Assembly: GCA_024234735.1 (NCBI GenBank)
Contig: JACKNV010000004.1
Span: 1-64,000, forward strand
Source of the DNA: Pseudomonadales bacterium
GTDB lineage: Bacteria; Pseudomonadota; Gammaproteobacteria; Pseudomonadales; Halieaceae
Direction: 5' to 3'
Length of the DNA stretch: 64,000 nt
Part shown: in pieces, positions 51,773-60,073 of the stretch
Numbering within the stretch: position 1 is the first letter of the stretch
Layout of the letters: every line of letters starts with the position of its first letter
Program-made: the position numbers and the translations under genes
The notes under the pieces: model-generated
The model's database searches: none
Seen by the model: the letters and a program-made list of their open reading frames with translations, nothing else
What the model was told of the DNA's origin: nothing

Positions 51773-52912
51773 TCACTGCTGATAGCGCAAGGCGTTGAAT
51801 TTTTCCTGATGATAGTCGCCGTTACCAAAGGTCGTGTTGATCATCATCAGGCGCTTGGCATAGTGGCCGATATCCAGCTCATCGGTCAGGCCCATGCCGC
51901 CGTGCATCTGGATGGCCTCCCCGAAAACCAGCTTGCCGGCACGGTCCACCATGACCTTCAGCGCATGAATGGCGGTAACGGCATCTTCATTGTCATCGGT
52001 CATGGCGCACACGGCACGATACAGCAGGGATTTGGTCTGCTCGTAGGCCATGAAGGTATCTACCATGCGGTGTTGCAGGGCCTGGAAACTGCCGATGGCA
52101 ACGCCGAACTGCTTGCGTGTCTTGGTGTATTCCACCGTCTTGGCATTGAGCAACTCCATGATGCCCACCGCCTCGGCCGCCAGGGCCACGTTCGCCTCCA
52201 GGACCAGCGCCTGCATCAACTCGTAACCCTTGTCCAACTCGCCCACCAGGGCGTCCGCGGCCAGTTCCACGCCGCTGAACACGATGTTGGCGACCCGCTG
52301 GCCGTCCATCAGGCGATAGTCCAGGCGCTCCACGCCAGGGGCATCCGCCGGCACCAGAAACAGGCTGATACCGCCCTCATCGGACTGCGCACCGCTGGTG
52401 CGGGCCGACACGATCAGCTGGTCGGCACTGGCACCATTGAATACCACCACCTTCTCGCCATCGAGCCGGTAGCCGCCATCCATCCGGGTGGCCGTGGTTT
52501 TCACATCCGCCAGTTCATAGCGGCTCTGCCGCTCGAGGTATGCGAATGCACCCAGGCATTCCCCCCCGATGATCTGCGGCAGGTAGTGCTCCAGTTGGGC
52601 CGCGCTGCCGCCGCGCTGCAGCAGGCCACCGAACAGCACCACGGTGGCGAAGTAGGGTTCCAGCACCAGACCCTTGCCCAGTTGCTCCATCACCACCATG
52701 GTATCGACGGCGTTGCCGCCAAAGCCACCGTGCTCCTCGGCGAAAGGTATCGACAGCCAGCCCAATTCGGCAAAAATGCGCCAGTTGTCACGGCTCATGG
52801 CTTCATCGGAACCGGCGATGCGCCGCCGGGTATCGAAGTCGTAATCGTCCTGGACGAAACGCGCCACGCTGTCGCGCAGCATGACCTGCTCTTCGGTAAA
52901 GTCAAAATTCAT
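51773..52912 (-). CDS. acyl-CoA dehydrogenase, subunit A of a pair
   Basis: The 379-residue protein starts MNFDFTEEQVMLRDSVARFV. The C-terminal part shows AIQMHGGMGLTDELDIGHYAKRL, the FAD/CoA-binding end of the fold, while the middle-domain motif is diverged (GAFAYLERQSRYELADVKT). It is 27 nt downstream of a second, dissimilar acyl-CoA dehydrogenase gene. Such pairs form alpha2-beta2 enzymes in steroid side-chain and ring degradation, where each subunit contributes only part of the active site. Substrate unknown. Confidence 0.88.
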   Translation of the reverse strand: MNFDFTEEQVMLRDSVARFVQDDYDFDTRRRIAGSDEAMSRDNWRIFAELGWLSIPFAEEHGGFGGNAVDTMVVMEQLGKGLVLEPYFATVVLFGGLLQRGGSAAQLEHYLPQIIGGECLGAFAYLERQSRYELADVKTTATRMDGGYRLDGEKVVVFNGASADQLIVSARTSGAQSDEGGISLFLVPADAPGVERLDYRLMDGQRVANIVFSGVELAADALVGELDKGYELMQALVLEANVALAAEAVGIMELLNAKTVEYTKTRKQFGVAIGSFQALQHRMVDTFMAYEQTKSLLYRAVCAMTDDNEDAVTAIHALKVMVDRAGKLVFGEAIQMHGGMGLTDELDIGHYAKRLMMINTTFGNGDYHQEKFNALRYQQ

Positions 52913-52939
52913 TGCGTTAAACTCCTTGCTGACGCCGGC

Positions 52940-54124
52940 CTACAAGCCGAGAACGGCCTTGGCGATAATGTTCTTCTGCACTTCATTGGAGCCACCGTAG
53001 ATAGTCGCGGCACGGCCGTACATGAAGCTCTGGCGGGCCTTGCTGCCAAACCCGTGGCCCAGCTGTTCGGGCGTGAGTTCGTTGGGCAGCACACCCTGGA
53101 AGTAGGCCGCGACCTCCATCTCCAGGGCCTGCAGCGCCTGTTGCACCTCGGTGCCCTTGATCTTGAGCATGGACGACTCGGCGCCGGGGGCGCCGCCCAC
53201 GGCTACCGAAGCCAGCACCCGCAGCTCGGTGAATTCCAGCGCCATCAGCTCGATCTCAATATCGGACATGCGGGTCTGGAACAGCGGGTCGGCCAGCAAC
53301 GCCTTGCCGCCATTCACCTCACTGGCTGCATAGTCGCGGATCATCGCCAGGTGACGCTTGGAATCGGCCACCCCGGCTATGGTGGTACGCTCATGGGCCA
53401 GCAGCGCCTTGGCGTAGGTCCAGCCCTTGTCCTGCTCGCCGATGAGATTGGCGACCGGCACCCGCACATCGTTGAACTCCACTTCATTGAGGCTGTGATG
53501 GTTGTCGATGGAGACGATCGGGTTGACCTTGATGCCCGGGGATTTCATGTCGATCAGCAAAAAGCTGATCCCCTCCTGCTTCTTGCCCTCGCTGCTGGTG
53601 CGGACCAGACAGAATATCCAGTCGGCGTGTTGGGCATAGGTGGTCCAGATCTTGGCGCCGGTGACCACGTAGTCGTCACCATCGCGCACCGCCTTGGTCT
53701 TCAGGGAAGCCAGGTCCGAGCCGGAGCCCGGCTCGGAGTAACCCTGGCACCACCATTCGTCACTGGCCAGGATAGCAGGGAGGAAGCGCTCCTTCTGCTG
53801 CTGGTTACCGAAGTGGTAGATGACCGGGCCGACCATTTTCAGGCCGAATGGCACCACGTCCCGCACTCCGGCCGCCGCGCGCTCACTCTCGAAGATAAAC
53901 TGCTTGGTGGCGTCCCAGCCGGTGCCGCCGTACTCGACCGGCCAGTTGGGGGCTACCCAGCCCTTCTCGTGGAGCCGTTTCTGCCAGTCGATGACGGCCT
54001 GCTTGAAGACCTTGGGGTCCTTGGAGGCCAGCCGGCCCTGCAGTTCGGCATCGTATGCCTCGGCGAAAAATGCCCGCACTTCGTCGCGAAACGCCAGGTC
54101 TTCCGGTGCAAAGGATGTATCCAC
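52940..54124 (-). CDS. acyl-CoA dehydrogenase, subunit B of a pair
   Basis: GTG at 54124 after GAGAGGTAGG gives 394 residues beginning VDTSFAPEDLAFRDEVRAFF. Motifs include WCQGYSEPGSGSDLASLKT (flavin-binding middle domain) and the C-terminal ATIYGGSNEVQKNIIAKAVLGL. Large N-terminal differences from the adjacent dehydrogenase indicate separate evolutionary branches rather than a recent duplication. It is first in the operon acd-acd-LLM-SDR. A possible promoter lies at 54242-54270. Confidence 0.9.
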   Translation of the reverse strand: MDTSFAPEDLAFRDEVRAFFAEAYDAELQGRLASKDPKVFKQAVIDWQKRLHEKGWVAPNWPVEYGGTGWDATKQFIFESERAAAGVRDVVPFGLKMVGPVIYHFGNQQQKERFLPAILASDEWWCQGYSEPGSGSDLASLKTKAVRDGDDYVVTGAKIWTTYAQHADWIFCLVRTSSEGKKQEGISFLLIDMKSPGIKVNPIVSIDNHHSLNEVEFNDVRVPVANLIGEQDKGWTYAKALLAHERTTIAGVADSKRHLAMIRDYAASEVNGGKALLADPLFQTRMSDIEIELMALEFTELRVLASVAVGGAPGAESSMLKIKGTEVQQALQALEMEVAAYFQGVLPNELTPEQLGHGFGSKARQSFMYGRAATIYGGSNEVQKNIIAKAVLGL

Positions 54125-54241
54125 TTTACCTACCTCTCGTATTGGATGGGCTGATACAGGACGGTCAGGCGACCCCGGTTTTCCGGGGAACGCCGGCCAT
54201 CGATTTGACCCTGGGGTATGTTTTTCATTTTCGGGGCATGT

Positions 54242-54270
54242 ACGATAGCCATAATGGGCCGGCAAGACAA
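54242..54270 (-). promoter_or_regulatory. possible sigma-70 promoter of the acyl-CoA dehydrogenase operon
   Basis: On the minus strand TTGTCT and TATCGT are separated by 17 nt in the gap between cnoX and the first dehydrogenase gene. A short hairpin (CCCCGG-AAAA-CCGGGG, 54173-54188) follows in the leader. Match to consensus is modest. Confidence 0.35.
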
Positions 54271-54300
54271 GCCTTGCAGCCGCTGTGGGGGCCGGCGGTA

Positions 54301-55155
54301 TCAGTACAGCAGGCTGTAGAGTTTGCGCTGGTATTCCGCCGCCAGGGGGTCGCCCTTGCCGAGGCTCGCGATGGTGTCCAGCAACAGTTTTCTGGTGGCG
54401 CCATCGCCGTGACCGAGGTCGCGCTGCAGAATGTGCACCAGCTGCTCCATGGCCTCCCTGAACTGCCCGGCATTGGTGTACTGCACCGCCAGCTGGTGGC
54501 GCACGTCGAGATCCTCGGGGTCGGCCGCCATTTTCTGCTCCAGCGCCTCGATCTCGGGGGATTTGGCCGCCTCGCGCTTGATCTGCAGCTGCGCCTGCAG
54601 CTGCTCGTAGACGGCATCCTGGTCCGCCAGGCGCACCTCGCCCAGCACGGCCTCGGCTTCATCCAGGCGCATACACTCTATCAGGCAACGGGCATAGTTG
54701 AAGGTAATATCCAGCAGGTGGCCGGAATCCTCCCAGGCCTGGCGCAGGGGCGTCAGGGCGGCGGTGAAATCGCCCCCCTCCATGGCCTCGCGGGCCATCT
54801 CCAGCAGGCCGTCCCAGGGCTTGGGCAGGTACTTCTCCAGCATCTGGCGCACCTGCCCCTCGGGCACGGCGCCGGCGAAGCCATCCACCGGCTGGCCGTT
54901 CTGGATCACCATCACAGTGGGAAGACTGCGCACCCCGAACTGCTGGGTAATCATCTGCTGCTGGTCGGCGTTGACCTTGGCCAGCAGGAAGGCACCGTTG
55001 TATTCGGTGGCGATCTTCTCCAGCAGGGGCATCAGCACCTTGCAGGGTTCGCACCAGTCGGCCCAGAAGTCCACCACCACCGGGCGCTGGTGGGATTCGT
55101 CGATCAGCAGTTGGGCCGCATTGGACTCGTCGATATTTACAATAAAATTGCTCAT
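54301..55155 (-). CDS. cnoX: thioredoxin-TPR chaperedoxin CnoX (YbbN)
   Basis: The 284-residue protein has an N-terminal thioredoxin domain with WCEPC (Cys35, Cys38) and a C-terminal region of TPR-like repeats (from about residue 115, including GGDFTAALTPLRQAWED and GDPLAAEYQRKLYSLLY). CnoX/YbbN proteins protect or deliver substrates to GroEL and DnaK. Here both redox cysteines are present, unlike E. coli, where the motif is SQHC, so redox activity is likely. It lies beside the dnaK-dnaJ-dapB block, on the same strand, 40 nt after dapB. Confidence 0.9.
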   Translation of the reverse strand: MSNFIVNIDESNAAQLLIDESHQRPVVVDFWADWCEPCKVLMPLLEKIATEYNGAFLLAKVNADQQQMITQQFGVRSLPTVMVIQNGQPVDGFAGAVPEGQVRQMLEKYLPKPWDGLLEMAREAMEGGDFTAALTPLRQAWEDSGHLLDITFNYARCLIECMRLDEAEAVLGEVRLADQDAVYEQLQAQLQIKREAAKSPEIEALEQKMAADPEDLDVRHQLAVQYTNAGQFREAMEQLVHILQRDLGHGDGATRKLLLDTIASLGKGDPLAAEYQRKLYSLLY

Positions 55156-55195
55156 GCGGCTCCTCTCCTAAACATCCTGCCCCATAGGAGCAAAT

Positions 55196-56017
55196 TTATT
55201 CGGCCAGTTTTTTCAGGCCCAGCACATCCTGCATATCGTAGTAACCGGCACCCTGCCCCGCCAGCCAGCGGGCGGCGCGCACCGCACCGCGGGCGAAAGA
55301 CATACGGCTGGAGGCTTTGTGGGTGATTTCCACCCGCTCGCCCTCGGCGGCGAAGGTCACGGTGTGATCACCAACGATATCGCCGGCGCGCACCGTGGCA
55401 AAACCGATGGTTTCGCGCTCGCGCGCCCCGGTCTGGCCCTGGCGGCCATAGACGGCGACCTTCGCCAGGTCGCGACCCAGGGCATTGGCCACCACCTCAC
55501 CCATGCTCAGGGCCGTGCCGGAGGGCGCATCGATCTTGTGCCGGTGGTGGGCCTCGTAGACCTCGATATCCACCTCATCCCCCAGCACCCGGGCCGCCAT
55601 ATCCAGTAACTGGAAGCAGAGGTTCACACCGGTACTGAAGTTGGAGGCCTTGCACAGGGCGATACGCGTGGCTGCGGACTCGATCTCGCCCTGCTCGGCA
55701 GCGGTGAAACCGGTGGTGCCGATGACGATCGCCACCCCCCGCTCGGCGCACAGGGCGACATTCGCCAGGGTGGCTGCCGGCACCGTGAAATCGATCAGTG
55801 CATCGATGCTGTCGATCACCTCGCCCAGGGAGCCCACCACGGGCACCCCGTTGCGCCCCTGTCCCGAGAGCTCCCCCGAGTCGGCACCCAGAAAGCTGCT
55901 CCGGGGCTGCTCGATGGCGGCGGCCAGCTGCAACTCATCGCCGGCCAGGGCTATGGCCTCGATCAGCGTGCGCCCCATGCGGCCGGCGGCCCCGGTGATA
56001 CCAATCCTGATGGTCAT
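55196..56017 (-). CDS. dapB: 4-hydroxy-tetrahydrodipicolinate reductase
   Basis: The 273-residue protein has the N-terminal GITGAAGRMGRTLIEAI nucleotide loop, EAHHRHKIDAPSGTAL (catalytic and substrate-binding core) and IGTTGFT. It reduces the dihydrodipicolinate precursor in lysine and diaminopimelate synthesis. Its ATG overlaps the dnaJ stop (ATGA), so it is translationally coupled to the chaperone gene. Confidence 0.97.
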   Translation of the reverse strand: MTIRIGITGAAGRMGRTLIEAIALAGDELQLAAAIEQPRSSFLGADSGELSGQGRNGVPVVGSLGEVIDSIDALIDFTVPAATLANVALCAERGVAIVIGTTGFTAAEQGEIESAATRIALCKASNFSTGVNLCFQLLDMAARVLGDEVDIEVYEAHHRHKIDAPSGTALSMGEVVANALGRDLAKVAVYGRQGQTGARERETIGFATVRAGDIVGDHTVTFAAEGERVEITHKASSRMSFARGAVRAARWLAGQGAGYYDMQDVLGLKKLAE

Positions 56018-57138
56018 AGCTTCATGTCTTCAAAGAAGTTCTTGACGCCCTCGAACCAGCTGCTCTGCCGGGGGGACTGGGCGTGGCCATCCTGTCCCAG
56101 GCTTTTCTCGAACTGTTGCAACAGGGCCTTCTGTTCCTTGTTCAGGTGAACCGGGGTTTCCACCACGGCCCGGCACAGCAGATCGCCCACGCTGCCACCG
56201 CGCACCGGCTTGACCCCCTTGCCGCGCAGCCGGAACAGCTTGCCGGTCTGGGTTTCCGGCGGGATCTTCAGCTTCACCCGGCCGTCCAGGGTGGGCACCT
56301 CCAGTTCCCCGCCCAGGGCGGCGGTAACGAAGGTGATCGGCACCTCGCAGTACAGGTTTTTGCCGTCGCGCTCAAAAATATTGTGCTGGCGCACCGACAT
56401 CTGCACGAACAGGTCTCCCGGCGGCCCGCCGTCGGGACCCGCCTCGCCCTCGCCGGACAGGCGGATGCGATCGCCCGTATCCACACCGGGTGGCACCTTC
56501 ACCGATAGCTTGCGGGTCTTTTCCACCCGCCCCTGGCCCCGGCAGGCTGGACAGGGATCGCTGATGGTCTTGCCGCGGCCACGACAGGTGGGACAGGTCT
56601 GTTGCACCTGGAAGAAACCCTGCTGCATGCGCACCTGGCCGACGCCCCCGCAGGTACCGCAGGTGGTCGGGGAACTGCCCTTGCGGGCACCGGACCCGTC
56701 ACACTTCTCACAAGTGCTCAGGCTGGGCACCTTGATCTCCACCGTGGTGCCGCGGACGGCATCTTCCAGCGAGATATCCAGGGTATAGCGCAGGTCGGAG
56801 CCGCGCTGCGGGCCGCCGCGGCCACCGCGCCCGCCGCCGAAGATATCGCCGAACACATCGCCGAAGATATCGCTGAAATTACCGCCACCGAAGCCGCCCC
56901 CACCCATATTGGGATCGACCCCGGCGTGGCCGAAACGGTCATAGGCGGCCCGCTTCTCGGCATCCATGAGGATATCGTAGGCCTCGGTGGCCTCCTTGAA
57001 CTTCATGTCGGCGTCGGGGTCGTCGGGATTGCGGTCAGGGTGGTATTTCATCGCCACCCGGCGATAGGCCTTTTTGATGTCGCCTTCGGCGGCGTCACGG
57101 TCGACGCCGAGCACTTCGTAATAATCGCGTTTTGACAT
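56014..57138 (-). CDS. dnaJ: co-chaperone DnaJ
   Basis: The 374-residue type I J-protein has the J-domain with HPD (KYHPDRNP, about 33-36), a Gly/Phe-rich linker (GGGGFGGGNFSDIFGD) and four zinc-binding CxxCxGxG repeats (CEKCDGSG, CGTCGGVG, CPTCRGRG, CPACRGQG). It stimulates DnaK ATPase and delivers unfolded proteins. It lies 140 nt downstream of dnaK; a hairpin in that gap may lower its expression. Confidence 0.98.
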   Translation of the reverse strand: MSKRDYYEVLGVDRDAAEGDIKKAYRRVAMKYHPDRNPDDPDADMKFKEATEAYDILMDAEKRAAYDRFGHAGVDPNMGGGGFGGGNFSDIFGDVFGDIFGGGRGGRGGPQRGSDLRYTLDISLEDAVRGTTVEIKVPSLSTCEKCDGSGARKGSSPTTCGTCGGVGQVRMQQGFFQVQQTCPTCRGRGKTISDPCPACRGQGRVEKTRKLSVKVPPGVDTGDRIRLSGEGEAGPDGGPPGDLFVQMSVRQHNIFERDGKNLYCEVPITFVTAALGGELEVPTLDGRVKLKIPPETQTGKLFRLRGKGVKPVRGGSVGDLLCRAVVETPVHLNKEQKALLQQFEKSLGQDGHAQSPRQSSWFEGVKNFFEDMKL

Positions 57139-57251
57139 ATATCCCAGGGCCCTGTCGGCCTGCTCGCCTCAAATGACTACGCGGGCCCCGAAGTCCCGCG
57201 CAGCGTTTGCCTTGTCTACCACCGGCGGCCAGCGCCGGCTGTTGGAACGAA

Positions 57252-57272
57252 CGGGGAGCCCGTCACTCCCCG
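57252..57272 (-). terminator. hairpin between dnaK and dnaJ, possible attenuator
   Basis: On the minus strand CGGGGAG, a 7-nt loop and CTCCCCG lie just after the dnaK stop, followed by TTCGTTCC. The U-rich tail is weak, so partial termination or RNA stabilisation is more likely than full stop. Confidence 0.45.
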
Positions 57273-57278
57273 CCCGGC

Positions 57279-59207
57279 TTACTTCTTGTCGTCCTTCACT
57301 TCCTCGAACTCGGCATCGACGACATCGTCAGCGCTGGCCTCGGCCTGCTCCGCACCCGCCTGCGGACCGGCACCTTCACCGGCGGCAGCCTGGGCGGCAT
57401 ACATCTTCTGGGCCACGGTGCCGGTCACCTCGGTGAGCTTGGTGCTGGCGGCCTCTATGGCCTCCTTGCTGTCGCTCTTGAGGGCTTCCTCCGCCTCGGT
57501 GATAGCCGCCTCGATAGCCGCTTTCTCCTCGTCGGTGGCGTGCTCCCCGGCTTCCTCCAGGGTCTTGCGGGCCGCGTGCACCAGGCCGTCACAGGTGTTG
57601 CGCACCGTGACCAGCTCGGCGAACCGGGCATCGTTCTCGGCATTGGCCTCCGCGTCGGCGACCATTTTCTCGATCTCCTCCTCGCTCAGGCCGCCGGAAG
57701 CGGTGATGCGAATGGACTGCTCCTTGCCGGTTGCCTTGTCCTTGGCGGACACGTGCAGGATACCGTTGGCGTCGAGATCGAAGGTCACCTCGATCTGCGG
57801 CATGCCGCGCGGCGCCGGCGGAATATCGGCCAGGTCGAAGCGACCCAGCGACTTGTTGCCGGATGCCTGCTTGCGCTCGCCCTGCACCACATGAATGGTC
57901 ACGGCAGTCTGGTTGTCCTCGGCGGTGGAGAAGATCTGCGACTTCTTGGTCGGAATCGTGGTGTTCTTCTCGATCAGCGGCGTGGCCACCCCACCCATGG
58001 TCTCGATACCGAGGGTCAGCGGGGTCACGTCCAGCAGCAGCACGTCCTTGACGTCGCCTGCCAGCACACCACCCTGGATCGAGGCGCCGATAGCGACGGC
58101 CTCGTCGGGGTTGACGTCCTTGCGCGGCTCCTTGCCAAAAAAGTCCGCCACTTTCTTCTGCACCATGGGCATGCGGGTCTGGCCGCCCACCAGGATGACC
58201 TCGTGGATATCCGAGGGGCTCAGGCCGGCGTCCTTGAGCGCCTGTTTGACCGGATCCATGGAGCGGTTGATCAACTCTTCCACCAGGGATTCCAGCTTGG
58301 CCCGGGACAGCTTGACCACCAGGTGCTTGGGACCGGTGGCGTCGGCGGTGATATAAGGCAGGTTCACCTCGGTCTGCTGGGCGCTGGACAGCTCGATCTT
58401 GGCCTTCTCGGCAGCTTCCTTCAGGCGCTGCAGGGCCAGCGGATCATTGTGCAGGTCTATGCCGTTCTCTTTCTTGAACTCCGCCGCCAGGTACTCGATA
58501 AGGCGCATGTCGAAGTCTTCACCACCCAGGAAGGTGTCACCGTTGGTGGACAGCACCTCGAACTGATGCTCGCCGTCCACCTCGGCTATCTCGATGATGG
58601 AAATGTCGAAGGTACCGCCACCCAGGTCGTACACCGCCACGGTCTGGTCGCCCTTGGACTTGTCCATGCCGTAGGCCAGCGCCGCCGCGGTGGGCTCGTT
58701 GATGATACGCTTGACGCTCAGGCCGGCGATCTTGCCCGCATCCTTGGTGGCCTGGCGCTGGGAGTCGTTGAAGTAGGCGGGTACGGTAATGACGGCTTCG
58801 GTCACCGGCTCGCCGAGGAACTCCTCGGCGGTCTTTTTCATCTTGCGCAGCACTTCCGCCGACACCTGCGGGGGGGCCATCTTGTTGTCGCGCACCTGCA
58901 CCCAGGCGTCGCCGTTATCCGCCTCGATGATCTTGTAGGGGACCATGGAGATGTCCTTCTGCACCACGTCGTCCTTGAACTTGCGGCCGATCAAACGCTT
59001 GATGGCGAACAGGGTGTTGTGGGGGTTGGTGACGGCCTGGCGCTTGGCGCTCTGGCCCACCAGGATTTCGCCCTCCTCGGTGTAAGCCACGATAGACGGC
59101 GTGGTGCGATCACCCTCCGCGTTTTCGATAACCCGGGCCTTGCCGCCATCCAGCACGGACACGCAGGAGTTGGTGGTTCCCAGGTCGATTCCGATAATCT
59201 TGCCCAT
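57279..59207 (-). CDS. dnaK: chaperone DnaK (Hsp70)
   Basis: The 642-residue protein begins MGKIIGIDLGTTNSCVSVLD and has the Hsp70 signatures VYDLGGGTFDISI and VILVGGQTRMPMVQ. The C-terminal lid is followed by a tail DVVDAEFEEVKDDKK. A sigma-32 type promoter lies 58-85 nt upstream. It works with DnaJ and GrpE encoded alongside. Confidence 0.99.
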   Translation of the reverse strand: MGKIIGIDLGTTNSCVSVLDGGKARVIENAEGDRTTPSIVAYTEEGEILVGQSAKRQAVTNPHNTLFAIKRLIGRKFKDDVVQKDISMVPYKIIEADNGDAWVQVRDNKMAPPQVSAEVLRKMKKTAEEFLGEPVTEAVITVPAYFNDSQRQATKDAGKIAGLSVKRIINEPTAAALAYGMDKSKGDQTVAVYDLGGGTFDISIIEIAEVDGEHQFEVLSTNGDTFLGGEDFDMRLIEYLAAEFKKENGIDLHNDPLALQRLKEAAEKAKIELSSAQQTEVNLPYITADATGPKHLVVKLSRAKLESLVEELINRSMDPVKQALKDAGLSPSDIHEVILVGGQTRMPMVQKKVADFFGKEPRKDVNPDEAVAIGASIQGGVLAGDVKDVLLLDVTPLTLGIETMGGVATPLIEKNTTIPTKKSQIFSTAEDNQTAVTIHVVQGERKQASGNKSLGRFDLADIPPAPRGMPQIEVTFDLDANGILHVSAKDKATGKEQSIRITASGGLSEEEIEKMVADAEANAENDARFAELVTVRNTCDGLVHAARKTLEEAGEHATDEEKAAIEAAITEAEEALKSDSKEAIEAASTKLTEVTGTVAQKMYAAQAAAGEGAGPQAGAEQAEASADDVVDAEFEEVKDDKK

Positions 59208-59264
59208 TGTTTGTCTCCAGTCGTTGGGCAGGGTAACCCTGCCGCTTCAATAGTAATGTTCCCT

Positions 59265-59292
59265 ATATTGGCCCCGTTCGCCGAAATTCAAG
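59265..59292 (-). promoter_or_regulatory. sigma-32 (heat-shock) promoter of dnaK
   Basis: On the minus strand CTTGAAT (59286-59292) and CCAATAT (59265-59271) are separated by 14 nt, close to the heat-shock consensus CTTGAA-N13-15-CCCATNT. Confidence 0.65.
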
Positions 59293-59315
59293 GCCCGCGG
59301 GGGAGAATTCTTTGC

Positions 59316-59356
59316 TTAGCCGGGGGCGCCTAGCCGGGGGCGCCTAGCCGGGCGCC
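59316..59356 (-). repeat. 14-bp tandem repeat at the 3' end of grpE
   Basis: The sequence (C/T)TAGCCGGGGGCGC appears twice in tandem (59316-59343) and continues into a third, shortened copy that contains the grpE stop codon. It looks like replication slippage in a GC-rich end; no function is apparent. Confidence 0.7.
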
Positions 59357-59925
59357 TTGCTGACCATGACCATGGCCGGGCGCAACAGGCGGCCGTTCAG
59401 GGTGTAGCCTTTCATCATCACCGCGATCACGGTATTGGGCTCGACGTCACCGTTTTCGACCATGCTCATGGCCTGGTGGAGATTGGGGTCGAAGGGCTCA
59501 CCGAGGGGATCCAGGGCTTCGATATGGAACTTGCCCAGGGCTCCCTGAAAGCTCTTGAGGGTGAGATCGACACCCTCGGCGATGGCCTTCACCGCCTCGT
59601 CGTCCCCGCTGGCCGCCTCCAGGGCGCGCTCCAGGTTGTCGACAACCGGCAATAACTCCTTCGCAAAACCCTCCAGGGCGAATTTGCGGGCCTTTTCCAC
59701 TTCCTGCTCGGCCCGGCGCGCGGCGTTCTGGGCATCCGCCTGGGCTCGCAACGCCTGGTCCCTGGCCTCGATCACCTCGGCCTCGAGCCGGGCAACCGCC
59801 TCCTGCTCGCCTTCGGCAGCCGCCGCGTCCTGGGCGCCGGCCTCGCCGGCCGCTGGGTCGTTCTCCCGCGCCTGCGCGGCGCCGGTCTCGTCTGTTTGTT
59901 CTGGCTGCTTGTCGTGTTCGGCCAC
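59344..59925 (-). CDS. grpE: nucleotide exchange factor GrpE
   Basis: The 193-residue protein has an acidic Ala/Glu-rich N terminus (residues 1-45), a long coiled coil (VARLEAEVIEARDQALRAQADAQN region) and the family-typical C-terminal beta domain with FDPNLHQAMSMV and VMMKGYTLNGRLLRPAMVMVSK (key residues given). It drives ADP release from DnaK. It has its own sigma-32 promoter upstream. Confidence 0.96.
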   Translation of the reverse strand: MAEHDKQPEQTDETGAAQARENDPAAGEAGAQDAAAAEGEQEAVARLEAEVIEARDQALRAQADAQNAARRAEQEVEKARKFALEGFAKELLPVVDNLERALEAASGDDEAVKAIAEGVDLTLKSFQGALGKFHIEALDPLGEPFDPNLHQAMSMVENGDVEPNTVIAVMMKGYTLNGRLLRPAMVMVSKAPG

Positions 59926-60008
59926 GCTCGCCCTCCGTCCTGTGCGATTGGTGTAATGACATGCGCGCCCCGCCTGGCAGGGCGGGCGCGCCGGGTACTG
60001 TGCTGCAG

Positions 60009-60036
60009 ATATGGGGATGCAGCGGCCTAATTCAAG
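60009..60036 (-). promoter_or_regulatory. sigma-32 (heat-shock) promoter of grpE
   Basis: On the minus strand CTTGAA (60031-60036) and CCCCATAT (60009-60016) are separated by 14 nt, an excellent match to the heat-shock promoter consensus, 84 nt upstream of the grpE start in the hrcA-grpE gap. Confidence 0.8.
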
Positions 60037-60073
60037 GCCGGCGGTGTTACCGGCGAGCGCCGCCGCAGCCAGG

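Noticed and set aside
57207..59333. 708-codon open frame antisense to dnaK
   Set aside because: Low-complexity composition (His, Gly, Leu, Val rich) typical of the complement of a GC-rich gene, with dnaK unambiguous on the other strand.
59962..59991. GC-rich hairpin after hrcA as a terminator
   Set aside because: The stem is strong but no T-run follows on the minus strand, so intrinsic termination is not supported.
59926..60073. CIRCE element in the hrcA-grpE gap
   Set aside because: No TTAGCACTC/GAGTGCTAA pair; only a GC-rich hairpin and a sigma-32 promoter are present.
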